NCBI GenBank assembly: GCA_905221605.1
Contig: CAJNDS010000011.1
Location: 192,561 to 256,560, forward strand
DNA length: 64,000 nt
DNA from: Symbiodinium natans
Taxonomy: Eukaryota > Sar > Dinophyceae > Suessiales > Symbiodiniaceae
Reading direction: 5' to 3'
The notes under the pieces were generated by a model. That model saw nothing but the letters and a program-made list of their open reading frames with translations, was not told the origin of the DNA and made no database searches. Numbering within the stretch: the first letter of the stretch is position 1; every line of letters begins with the position of its first letter. Shown here in pieces: positions 55,750 through 64,000 of this stretch. A program made the translations under genes and the position numbers.

Positions 55750-58700
55750 GACAATGCTTCCAGGAAGGCACTAAGGGACGCGGGGTTCCACCATTGCTGT
55801 TTCGATTATTACCTCAGAGGACATTGCCGTAAGCGGTTCAATTCCTGCAGATTTTCCCACGACGAGATGTCAGATGAGCGGCTGGCGCACCTGAAACACG
55901 TGGTACACGTGGCCAATCAGATCCGGTTTGAAAGAGAGAGAGGATTGGAGATTTCGGACAGGAGCACTTTTCAGCCACCTGCGAGTGGGGGAGCTGAATC
56001 TTCATCGTCCTCAGCACCACAAGCGTTGCAAATGACCAATGTGTCAAAGAAAACAGGTGAGGTTGATACGCTGGATGGAACAGATGGAGATGTACAAAAG
56101 GATTCGGTGGCAGAGACTACCACTGTACGTCTTCAGAATCCAGAAGAGCCAATAGAAAATTGGATGGCTCGCAACCAACACTTGTGGGTGTATACGCCCC
56201 ACATAAGTGAGGTGATGATCAAGCTTGGTGTGACCACTGTCCAAGAGCTACAAGAGTACATCTTTGTGGAGGACTTGATGGAAAAAGGGGTTAACAAGGT
56301 GACGGCCTGCAAAATTCTGCAATTGGTGGGTGGTGTCCATTACCGGCCAATGTCGCCGGGTATGGCTGTTTCTACCAACGCAGCAGTACGTGTGCAACAA
56401 TCTTCTGGAAGCCGTGACGCTGGAAGAGGTGGGGTGAGAACTATCTCTCAAGTGCGTGAAGCTGAAGGTCCTGGTACAAAGGAAATGCCACGAGGGTCTT
56501 ATCGAGAGATTTTCGACACAGGCAAGTACCATGACGCTTGGACGCTGGCACAGAGGTCCCCGTTGCGCGTGCAGAAGTTGCGATTGGTGGGAGTTGGAAT
56601 GCCACCGGTGAATCCGCCAACAAAGGTGGGTAGGTCAAGATCGAACCCTGTTAGAAGGGGAAGGCCCTTGCTGGATAAAAAACAGGTGCGACTGGTGCCA
56701 CGCTCACGCTCACAACGGCGTGTGCAGCCGGCGGAAGTGGTGGAAAAGCCGAAGCCGCTGGAACCAGTAAAGCCTCGTGGTGGTTTGTCGTACCCATTCA
56801 GCCGAGCGTGGGCAGATTTGGTGGACGATGATGATCAGACAGGGGTTCTGGTCTCCTATGCTGATTCCTCAGGTGATTCGAGCGAGGAAGAAACCAACAG
56901 CGCTCGACGCCTGCGGGAAATCTTTTTGCAAGAAAGGGATTCAAAAAGAACTGTGACGCGTGGCAATGCTCCACTTACTGGTTCTTCAAGCTCCAATGAT
57001 GGGCAGAAAAAATCGGTTCACCTTGGCGAAAAGCGCGACAAAGCGTCGCGGGGGGAGACCCGCCAAGAAGTGACTTCTCAAGTTTTTTCGCTACCACAAC
57101 CTTCTCGTCCCACTGAGCAGTCTCAAAAAAGAGCAAGGGATGGCTCAGTTATAGTTGGTTCGCTGGCGGTGGGCTCCACAGATGAGGTTTTACCTGGGCA
57201 AGGTGTTGCTGGACAGGTGAATGTATCTGAAAGCGCTCAAGTTCTACCTGGGCAAGATGTGGCTGGACAGGAGACGGCGCTGGAAGGAGCAGTACAAATT
57301 CCTGGCGAGGAGACTGACCAAAAAGAAGGAGAAGGTGGGAGCAATGAACTCCGTGGCGATGATACGAAAATATTGGATGTTCTTCCGGTGAAGAAGGGCT
57401 ATCAGCAATTGCTCACCAAAGGCCTTCTGAATCGGATTTATTGGAAGGTTGCTGTCGGCAAGTTGCCTGTGGGGCAAAAGGACTATCAGAAGGGGTCCAA
57501 TAAAATGGATCGAAATTTGGTTATTAGCATGTCCTCTGAAGGTGCAAGCGAACAGGATTTGAACCTGGCACTGGAAGACGATGCTGATCAGAAAATGGAT
57601 GATGGTGCATTGGTGGTCATGGCATATGACCCTGGTACACTGATTCAGTCGGCAACAACTGTTTGGGTTACGCGTCGTGGGTTGGCAGATCGTGCTATCT
57701 GGCCGGCAATAGCGACTGCAGCACAGAGAATATGTGCTGAAATGGTTCAAGTGGATGAACTGAATGCCCAGTTGAACACTGGGAGACTCCTTTTTGAAAG
57801 GAGAGATCAAGGACACTACGGAGATTTGCATCATTCGTTCCATGAAGATCCGTGCTTGCCGGTGGTGGGAAATTATCCTCTTTCGGTGATGGGTGCACTG
57901 CTTTCTCCTGGCCTGGAAAAGGAATTCAGAAATACTGAAAAGTTTGGAACTGCTATGGAGGCAATAGCCTATGATTGGAGTCGCAGTCCAGGCATGGAAG
58001 TTCATGTGGAACTTATGGCAAGGGTAGCCAACCTGGTTGCTCCATTCCTTAGACTAGGAGGCCAAGGGATAGTGGTGAATTCCGAATTTCTCTGGCAGCA
58101 CGGGAGGGACCAAATGATGGAGTTCCTTCAGGCGGCGACGTGTGCTGATCAATTGGAGGTTCTCTGGAGAAGAATGGACGACGATGCTGATGAGGAAGTG
58201 GATCCTTCAGGGATGGTGCTGGAGATCCCCGAACAACAAGATGCGGTATCTGAGCAAGGGATCAATGAATCCCCTATTCCCATTGAAGATGAAGGAAGCG
58301 AGACAATTGGTGATGCTGGAAGTGATGGCAAAGCGCCAGAAGTTTCTCCAGAAGAGGAGACATCCAGTGGTTCATCAAGATTGGCTGGCACCAGAATGTT
58401 CTTGTGGTCGGTGTATTCTCGTGTTGTTCCCAACTGGGATTTCTCTCCGCAGGACCGCACTACGAGTAGGATCTTTGACAGCACGAAGGGGTATCCTGGT
58501 GAAGGACCGGACAATGGTGACGATTTTTCCTCTAAGAGGAATTTACCCTGGATCTCTGAAGATTATCTCGACGAAGTGATGTCAAAAAAGATGGAAAGGT
58601 CTTCAGATGTGGATGGGTTGAATGGGCTTGTTCCGGAAAGTGAGGTACAGTCCGAGAGGGTAGAGGTGGAGAATGTTACTGCCTCTAGAATCCTTATGGC

Positions 58701-60276
58701 TCTTTGGAAAAAGGGATATAGAGCTGGGTATAGGAGGTTGTGTCGTACAAATCTACCTGGATCCAAGGTTGGAGCAATGAAACATCCAATCAAAAAGGCG
58801 CGGAAGATCGGCACTAGAAAGGCCTTCTTGAAAGTGTTCAATGTTTTTGGATCATCTCAGAATGGCTCAGGAGCTGGTGGGAAACCAATCATGAAGGTGA
58901 TAGGACCAAGACCAGGTTTTCCAGCTGTTCTTGATGCATCAAACATTGATAGCACCTTGGGTGAAAAAGGTAGTCCTTCAGATCATGGCAATGTCCATGT
59001 AGGGCGGAATTGTTCCATGGATCGTCTGGAAGCAGAACGCTTGTCGAAAAGGAGGCAAGGTATCTGTTATTGGTTCGCCAAAGGGAACAATCGCTGCAAA
59101 TTTGGAGAGGACTGCAAGTTTATTCATTCCAATGATGATGTGGTGCTGCAATCGTATTGGTGCAAATACTATGTGGCTGGAAGACACTGTTACGCTGGAG
59201 AGGACTGCAAGTTCTCCCACGATGCAACTGGTGTAAGGTGTATCCAGTTTGCTCGGTCTGGAAAATGCCGTCATGGGGACAGGTGTGTCTTTGAACATGG
59301 TGATCCGCTGGATGAACAGAGGCCAAGGTCTCCAAGGACGCCCCCAAGGGATGGTCCGCGGAGGAGTGGTGGAAAGGAAATTTCTCCGGAACGGTATGAT
59401 GATGATGAAGAGGATTTCATGGGGTACGACGACGATACCCGGATGATGGAATTGCTGATGGAGGCGATTTCTTTTCTGTCAGATGGTAAATCTGATTTGG
59501 CCCGCGCGGAGGCGGATCCGGTGTTTAAGCTGATAAAGTTCAATGGAGACACTGACCAGAGAGACGCAGAATGGTGTTCGTGGACTACTGGCATGTTGTC
59601 TGCATTAGAACTTCACGAGATAGTGAAGTCGCATGAGATTCCACTAATGGAGGTTGAAGAGTGGATCGATGAGTTGAGGATATGGTTCCAGCGAGCCAAT
59701 ATGAAAGAGGAGAGAGATCCAAAAAGGCACAAAAAGAGGTCCCTAGAAAGGGAGTCCAGTAAGGATAATCCTGCTGAAGAGACGGAGGTTGTCGTTGAGG
59801 AAGAGGTGAAGATGGCCAAAAAGAAGAGGAAAACTGCTGCAATTGAGGATCCCTACACTCTTCTGGTTCCAAAGCCGAAGAAGATGCCGGTTAACATGGA
59901 GAAGGGTGGATCAGCATCCAATGCGGTGGTATCTGGAAGGGAAATGGCCTCTTCGAGAATGCGCACCAAGGCAAGCGTCTCAGGAAAGATGAAGAAGAAA
60001 GAGAAAAGTCAAAGTCCCAAAAAGGAAGAGGTGGTCGTGGTGGAAGGTCCGGATGAGAAGAACCGTCCTTCTGAAGTGGAGGCACAGTCATCTACCACTG
60101 TGAATGCAGATCTGGGACAATCCTGCCAAGCTATTGAGGATGCGAAGAGAGAGGGGTTGATATCCTCAATTCAGAGGGGCATACAAGATCCTGTTCTTAC
60201 AGTGTCGGACCTGGAGCATGTTTTGCTGCGACTTCACCTGAGTATCGGTGGCCATCGGAAGGAAAAGAAGGGATGA
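55750..60276 (+). CDS. Element block 3: four CCCH zinc fingers, large unassigned core
   Basis: The same frame as block 2 stays open from just after the TGA; the first ATG is 55,867, giving 1,469 codons. Between the TGA and that ATG lies an intact CCCH finger (C-x8-C-x6-C-x3-H, 55,798-55,860), which argues that blocks 2 and 3 were one protein. From the ATG: residues ~100-165 look like a small helical fold (PHISEVMIKLGVTTVQELQEY). Residues ~250-480 are basic and disordered. Residues ~510-780 are a well-folded-looking unassigned core (GLLNRIYWKVAVGKLP, LADRAIWPAIATAAQRI). Residues ~1067-1143 hold three CCCH fingers (C-x8-C-x5-C-x3-H). Residues ~1160-1260 are a second small helical region. The C-terminal ~200 residues are Lys-rich. 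No polymerase, protease or integrase motif is seen. Confidence 0.75.
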   Translation, partial: DNASRKALRDAGFHHCCFDYYLRGHCRKRFNSCRFSHDEMSDERLAHLKHVVHVANQIRFERERGLEISDRSTFQPPASGGAESSSSSAPQALQMTNVSKKTGEVDTLDGTDGDVQKDSVAETTTVRLQNPEEPIENWMARNQHLWVYTPHISEVMIKLGVTTVQELQEYIFVEDLMEKGVNKVTACKILQLVGGVHYRPMSPGMAVSTNAAVRVQQSSGSRDAGRGGVRTISQVREAEGPGTKEMPRGSYREIFDTGKYHDAWTLAQRSPLRVQKLRLVGVGMPPVNPPTKVGRSRSNPVRRGRPLLDKKQVRLVPRSRSQRRVQPAEVVEKPKPLEPVKPRGGLSYPFSRAWADLVDDDDQTGVLVSYADSSGDSSEEETNSARRLREIFLQERDSKRTVTRGNAPLTGSSSSNDGQKKSVHLGEKRDKASRGETRQEVTSQVFSLPQPSRPTEQSQKRARDGSVIVGSLAVGSTDEVLPGQGVAGQVNVSESAQVLPGQDVAGQETALEGAVQIPGEETDQKEGEGGSNELRGDDTKILDVLPVKKGYQQLLTKGLLNRIYWKVAVGKLPVGQKDYQKGSNKMDRNLVISMSSEGASEQDLNLALEDDADQKMDDGALVVMAYDPGTLIQSATTVWVTRRGLADRAIWPAIATAAQRICAEMVQVDELNAQLNTGRLLFERRDQGHYGDLHHSFHEDPCLPVVGNYPLSVMGALLSPGLEKEFRNTEKFGTAMEAIAYDWSRSPGMEVHVELMARVANLVAPFLRLGGQGIVVNSEFLWQHGRDQMMEFLQAATCADQLEVLWRRMDDDADEEVDPSGMVLEIPEQQDAVSEQGINESPIPIEDEGSETIGDAGSDGKAPEVSPEEETSSGSSRLAGTRMFLWSVYSRVVPNWDFSPQDRTTSRIFDSTKGYPGEGPDNGDDFSSKRNLPWISEDYLDEVMSKKMERSSDVDGLNGLVPESEVQSERVEVENVTASRILMALWKKGYRAGYRRLCRTNLPGSKVGAMKHPIKKARKIGTRKAFLKVFNVFGSSQNGSGAGGKPIMKVIGPRPGFPAVLDASNIDSTLGEKGSPSDHGNVHVGRNCSMDRLEAERLSKRRQGICYWFAKGNNRCKFGEDCKFIHSNDDVVLQSYWCKYYVAGRHCYAGEDCKFSHDATGVRCIQFARSGKCRHGDRCVFEHGDPLDEQRPRSPRTPPRDGPRRSGGKEISPERYDDDEEDFMGYDDDTRMMELLMEAISFLSDGKSDLARAEADPVFKLIKFNGDTDQRDAEWCSWTTGMLSALELHEIVKSHEIPLMEVEEWIDELRIWFQRANMKEERDPKRHKKRSLERESSKDNPAEETEVVVEEEVKMAKKKRKTAAIEDPYTLLVPKPKKMPVNMEKGGSASNAVVSGREMASSRMRTKASVSGKMKKKEKSQSPKKEEVVVVEGPDEKNRPSEVEAQSSTTVNADLGQSCQAIEDAKREGLISSIQRGIQDPVLTVSDLEHVLLRLHLSIGGHRKEKKG

Positions 60277-60640
60277 CTGGATGGTATCGATGAGGGAATG
60301 GGTTTTTTCTCTTTCTGGAGACACGTGCGCTGGAACAGCCAATGTGCTGGAAGTATGGTGGTTACTATTAAGGGTATGGAAATCCCTGATAGTAGAGAGT
60401 GTACAGCTTTTCGCGTAGCGAAGACCACGGTTCGTGGTGAAGAAGGCTAAGAGTCTTCAATGACAAGAGAATCATGGTGGTAAAAAAGATTCTCTGTAGT
60501 GAGGGGTGTTTAGCCAATGTGCTATAAATTCGTCCTGGATGACGTAAAACCACAATTTGCATTCCAAGCAGCTGGCTGCTGCCTTAATGGCAGTTTTTGG
60601 CCAAAGGTCTGCACCTCCAGTTTGTGTCCTAGGAAATCCT
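60277..60640 (+). other. Element 3' untranslated region
   Basis: About 360 bases lie between the last stop and the purine tract, with no further frame of interest. 'tcctaggaaatcctaggaca' (60,628-60,647) is a short direct/inverted repeat just before the tract. Confidence 0.6.
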
Positions 60641-60653
60641 AGGACAGGGGGAG
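60641..60653 (+). promoter_or_regulatory. Polypurine tract before the 3' LTR
   Basis: AGGACAGGGGGAG ends at the base before the 3' LTR. It is purine except for one C. Its position is that of the primer for plus-strand DNA synthesis in LTR elements. Confidence 0.7.
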
Positions 60654-60871
60654 TGCGGAGCTGCAGTTTGTATTGAAGAAAAGAGTTGGTGTAGAAGGGT
60701 TAAGGGTCAATGAACCCGGAACAATTTTTGGCTCAAGATCGGGCCATGCGCCTAGAGAAGAAAGGGTGCTTGGTGTTTTGGGTTGGTTTGTTGTTTGTTG
60801 GTCCAGGGGATCAAGGGCTTCTGTTGGGGTTGACTGTCTTGTTCCCTGTCCTCCTTCGGTTGCCCCCCGTA
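60654..60871 (+). repeat. 3' LTR (218 bp)
   Basis: Identical to the 5' LTR apart from six instead of five C in the terminal run. It carries the second spliced-leader-like motif at 60,716-60,737. The flanking TAGGG at 60,872-60,876 matches the five bases before the 5' LTR, although the surrounding TTTAGGG repeats make a chance match likely. Confidence 0.9.
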
Positions 60872-62200
60872 TAGGGTTTAGGGTTTAGGGTTTAGGGTTT
60901 AGGGGCTCTTAGCCTGAAAGGCCGGGAAGCTGGGACCCTGCGATCTGTGACGATGATGGCATCGAGGGCGAGGAGAGTGAAAACATGTTTCCCGACACTC
61001 GGCGTCAAAAGCTTCCCTGACTCAAGGTTTGGTTTCATACCCTGAACCCTAAACCCTAAACCCCAAACCCATAACTTAATCTCCGGAAGCCTGCAAACTA
61101 GGTGCGCGGCGCACATCTCGCCGTGCGTTTTCGTGCAGAGATTGAAAATTAAGATGGCTGGAATTTGCTAAAATGGTGCTATTTACAAGGTACTCGGCGT
61201 CCTGAGAGGTGGGAGCGGGTTATGAACGGCACTCTAAGGGGAAAACACGTATTTTAGTGTTTTCGCCTAGGGAATTCACTCCTTTCAAAGAGTTCTGAAA
61301 TGCCTAAAACTACTTTCCGTTTTCAAGGATTTTAGGGCTTTCAGGGGTTTAGAGTTTAGGGGCTTAGGGATGTTTTAAGGTGTAGGGCTTTAGAGGAAAG
61401 GTTGCTTGAGGATTCTGGGGCAGTAGGATTTCCGGAATCAGGTTTTGGGAAAACCTCAACCCTGAACCTCAAACCCAGAGACCTCAACCCTAAGCCCCAC
61501 ATCCTCAATCCTCAATCCTAGCCCTAAACCCTGGGACAAAGCAGAGCCGTAAGTACCCTTAAACCCCCGAAGCCCTATACACCCTAAACCCTAAACCTTA
61601 CCCCCCCCAAGCCCATATAGCGGATTGCGCTATCGGTTTGGAGACTCAGAGGCCCCTTCGGGGGTTCCTGGCGGGCTGGAAGTCGAAGGATGTGGGGTTT
61701 AGGGGTTCAGGGTTTTAAGGGTTTTGGGTTTAGGTTTTCAAGGGTTAAGGGTTAAGGGTAACCCTAAACCCTAAACCCTAGGGCCTATAGGTGTGAACAT
61801 TCTGCGGCCCCAGGTCTTTGGCCCTTTTAGCTTGAACCCTTTTTAATGCCCAGCCCCCAAGCTGGCTCGTAGGGTTTCGGGTTTAGGGTTCAGGGTTCAG
61901 GGCTGCGGCAGCAAGTTCGGGGGATCTACGGGCTGAGGGGGTTGCAGGTTGAGGTCTTTCAAACTCGCTTCAGCTGCTGCAGTGCCGCTTGCAAGACAGC
62001 CAGCCAGGCCAACACCAACATGGCGGCTTCGGGATTCCGTAGTTTAGGGTTTAGCAAGTCGGAGGGCTACGGTTTAAGTCAGGGCTCTGGGTGTAGCCTT
62101 AGCATCTGCAGAGTTGCCAGAGGCCTAAACCCCGAACCCCAACATCAAGGCTAAACTCCAAACCCCAAACCCTGCAAACTGGAGCACTAAAAGACTGAGG
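60872..62200. repeat. Region dense in telomere-like repeats of both orientations
   Basis: TTTAGGG-sense units occur at 60,872-60,903, 61,320-61,395, 61,695-61,758, 61,870-61,905 and 62,040-62,056. CCCTAAA-sense units occur at 61,040-61,068, 61,455-61,610 (highly degenerate: CCTCAATCC, CCCTAAGCC, CCCTAGCC), 61,759-61,781 and 62,125-62,172. At 61,740-61,781 a TTAAGGG run meets a CCCTAAA run head to head. No gene is seen between them. Degeneracy and mixed orientation exclude a present chromosome end. Confidence 0.75.
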
Positions 62201-62584
62201 ACATGCTGGCAAGTTGCAATAGGGGGGCGGAATTATCCCCCCCCCCCCCCCCCCCCCCCACCCACCCCAGCCAAGAAACCGAAGGAAACCACGCGGCGAG
62301 ATACGCGCCGCGCTCCAACTACAACCTTAGTGGCTTGTAGTGGCTTTACCCTGTTTAGGGTACTGTCACAAAGGACGACAGCGAGTCGTTGGCCACAAGG
62401 GACCCATGGACGTGGATGCCGGAAGCAGGCGCAGATCTTCTTCTTGTAGGACGTGTTTATCGTCATGAGTAGTATACGTACATAGCGGTAGTTGCAGCAG
62501 TGGCAGTGATAGTTGGTGGTGGCGGTGGTGGTGCTGTGCTTTCAACGTCTTCCATGTATGGAAAAGGGCTGTAGCGTGAGGGTT
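62201..62584. other. No gene; poly-C tract
   Basis: About 22 C occupy 62,238-62,259, followed by 'acccacccc'. A GGT/GGC-rich stretch lies at 62,514-62,535. No coding evidence. Confidence 0.5.
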
Positions 62585-63372
62585 TGGGACCTAGCTTGCG
62601 AAGAAAAGGAACAGGGCACGCACGCGCGTGGCAGCCAGGACCTAGCTACTACGATGAGTTCTACGGCCGAATGTCCGGGAACAAGTGGAGAGCAAAGCAC
62701 GAACCTCAGGGCGATGAACGTTTTGTGTTCCTGCTGGAGTTGGCCGCCGAAAGGCCGCCAAACGCAGAACACCCTTTCCACGAAGCAAGGAATCTTATAC
62801 CTTCAGAAGCAGCAGACTGAAACAGATGCCAGCTTCTGTTCGCGAAAACACTTCACAGAGACTGTTTTTAGACAACGAAATCCAGAAGCTGAGAAAGCAG
62901 GAACATCACTCATCTGACACGTATGTCGTGCTCCAGCCTTCTTGGCTCAGGTGGTGGAACCCGGCATCAGGCCTGCCCACAAGACATGCAGAAAGTTCTC
63001 CGCGAATGAACTGCTGACTTTGGTTCTGGTTTTGCAGGCTTGCCCCAGCAGCCCGAGCGACGAGCCACCATACAGGCAGACATCGCACAGCTGGTTGCCA
63101 GCGGCCAGCCGAAGGACATTGCAAGCTCCGGGCTGGCCTACTCCACAATCATTCCTGTCTCTCCTTGTGATACCGTCATGCTATTTTTACATCGACCCCC
63201 AAACAATCGGATTCCCGCATAGTCAGGATCCCAAGAAGGTACCCCGAATTTTCGGAACACTTTCAGGAGGAGATCTACCGCGCCATCCGCCAGGCCTACG
63301 ATGTGAACGGCAATTTCCTGGACGAGGAAGACGATGACCATGACAAGTCAGATTCTGGCCTCTCGCGCTAGT
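62585..63372 (+). CDS. Possible 3' end of a spliced gene
   Basis: Three plus-strand pieces look like exons. About 62,630-62,700 reads PGPSYYDEFYGRMSGNKWRA. A typical acceptor (gactttggttctggttttgcag, ending 63,037) precedes a piece reading ERRATIQADIAQLVASGQPKD, which may end at a GC donor (ATT|GCAAGC, 63,119). A last piece at about 63,221-63,372 reads RRYPEFSEHFQEEIYRAIRQ, then an acidic tail (DEEDDDHDKSDSG) and a TAG at 63,370. Composition is protein-like throughout. I do not recognise the protein. The 5' part and exact junctions are unknown. Confidence 0.35.
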
Positions 63373-64000
63373 TCTTGCATTCAAAAAACACCTGCGTCCT
63401 CCCCCAACTTTCCCGAGCCCGCAATGAAGCTGTGGTCTAGAATTGTTGCTCAAAGGTTTCGAAATAGTCCCTCATAGATTGAAATGCAAGACTGGTTTTC
63501 TTACAGGCCACTATAAAATCTATTCAATGCGTGCTTCCCCCAAGGTCATCGAATCCCTTGAAGTGTTTTGCCCCTGGGCCTAGAATGAAATATTCCATGA
63601 ATCGATAGATTTCCTATCAATTATTCCATCATGAAATGAGGAGGATCTCTACATGATTTTTCTATGAGGTCATTTTTTGAATTGAACAGAAGAACGAGAA
63701 CGAAGACGAAAAAATTATGAATTCATATATTCAGATTTGACTTCTATGAATATCTTATTCGGTTCGTCGACATTATGGATTTCTCGAAATTGATGGATTA
63801 GGATATGTTTTATTGATCCGGACGATATTATTTGAAGATTCTTGATTTATTCTTCTGAAATATTGTTCATCGATCTTATTTATTTTCATAATTCGGAATT
63901 AGATATTTGATACAAATTTATTTAATGATATCATCGATTATCTTAGAATTCATGATAATCTTCTATATGCCTTATTTTTATCATTATTCGATGAGTTCTT
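63373..64000. other. AT-rich tail unlike the rest of the window
   Basis: From about 63,480 composition drops sharply in GC and stays so to the window end ('gaaatattgttcatcgatcttatttatt'). No frame of 60 or more codons exists, and stops are frequent in all frames. It could be organelle-derived DNA, an AT-rich intergenic element or an assembly join. I recognise no organelle gene. Confidence 0.45.

Larger units (their letters stand above)
52182..60871 (+). mobile_element. LTR retroelement encoding RNA-binding modules, no pol seen
   Basis: The element is complete by structure: two near-identical 217/218-bp LTRs, a primer-binding site directly after the left LTR, a purine tract directly before the right LTR, and TAGGG on both outer sides (52,177-52,181 and 60,872-60,876) as a possible 5-bp target duplication. 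Its interior (52,464-60,276) is almost entirely coding on the plus strand. It specifies WW, S1/OB, Trp-rich, MLLE and six CCCH zinc-finger segments in three reading blocks. I found no aspartic protease, integrase, reverse transcriptase or RNase H motif. The half-tRNA priming signature points to the Ty1/copia lineage. By inference it is a non-autonomous, gag-like element mobilised in trans. One C indel is the only LTR difference, so insertion was very recent. Confidence 0.85.

Noticed and set aside
57244..58005. 253-codon minus-strand frame opposite block 3
   Set aside because: Antisense shadow; plus strand shows clear coding character with zinc fingers further on.
1..64000. CRISPR arrays, rRNA, tRNA, bacterial promoters or operons
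   Set aside because: No regularly spaced identical repeats with unique spacers, no recognisable RNA gene, and the sequence is eukaryotic in character.

Overview
The window reads as repeat-rich nuclear DNA of a eukaryote, most likely a dinoflagellate of the Symbiodiniaceae type. The evidence is circumstantial. TTTAGGG-type telomere-like repeats are scattered on both strands. Coding density is very low and layered duplications are abundant. Candidate exons have GC or GT donors and AG|G acceptors. CCCH-zinc-finger/WW proteins sit in an LTR element, and both LTRs carry a motif resembling the 3' half of the dinoflagellate spliced leader. No bacterial-style operons, rRNA, tRNA or CRISPR were recognised.

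Layout. 1-3.5 kb is a decayed minisatellite-like region with three near-identical 571-bp tandem units. 3.9-6.3 kb holds scattered ~90-bp repeat copies. 6.5-9.6 kb has simple repeats, a 'ttcggcttcgcaattcggcgtc' minisatellite, a LINE 3'-end relic and A/T-rich hairpin modules next to a (TTG)n tract. 9.77-10.8 kb is an AT-rich island ending in telomere-like repeats. 11-13.9 kb shows nothing recognisable. 13.97-23.5 kb is a mosaic of diverged and fresh duplications with a retroelement relic (zinc-ribbon ORF, minus strand). 23.5-32 kb is almost featureless apart from a LINE reverse-transcriptase relic at 31.3-31.7 kb. 32.2-39.3 kb is a second repeat mosaic with a fresh 527-bp tandem duplication. 40.5-42.3 kb may hold a spliced plus-strand gene interrupted by a ~780-bp GT-rich array. 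43.2-46.1 kb has a coding-like minus-strand patch and four kinds of low-complexity repeat. 47.4-50.9 kb contains scattered PPR-like motifs on the plus strand, separated by telomere-like repeats.

The clearest system is at 52,182-60,871, an 8.7-kb LTR retroelement. Its 217/218-bp LTRs are identical except for one C. A GGTTATGAGCCC primer-binding site matches the anticodon arm of initiator tRNA-Met (copia-style half-tRNA priming). A purine tract precedes the 3' LTR, and TAGGG target-site copies lie within telomere-like repeats. Instead of gag-pol it encodes about 2,600 residues of RNA-binding modules: WW, S1/OB, Trp-rich linker, MLLE (PABC-like, KITGMLL) and six CCCH fingers. These lie in three reading blocks separated by a +1 frame change at an A7 run and by one in-frame TGA. 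No protease, integrase, reverse transcriptase or RNase H was seen, so I infer a young non-autonomous 'gag-only' element that would need enzymes supplied in trans.

60.9-62.2 kb is dense in telomere-like repeats. 62.6-63.4 kb looks like the 3' end of a spliced gene. The last ~500 bp are strongly AT-rich and unlike the rest.
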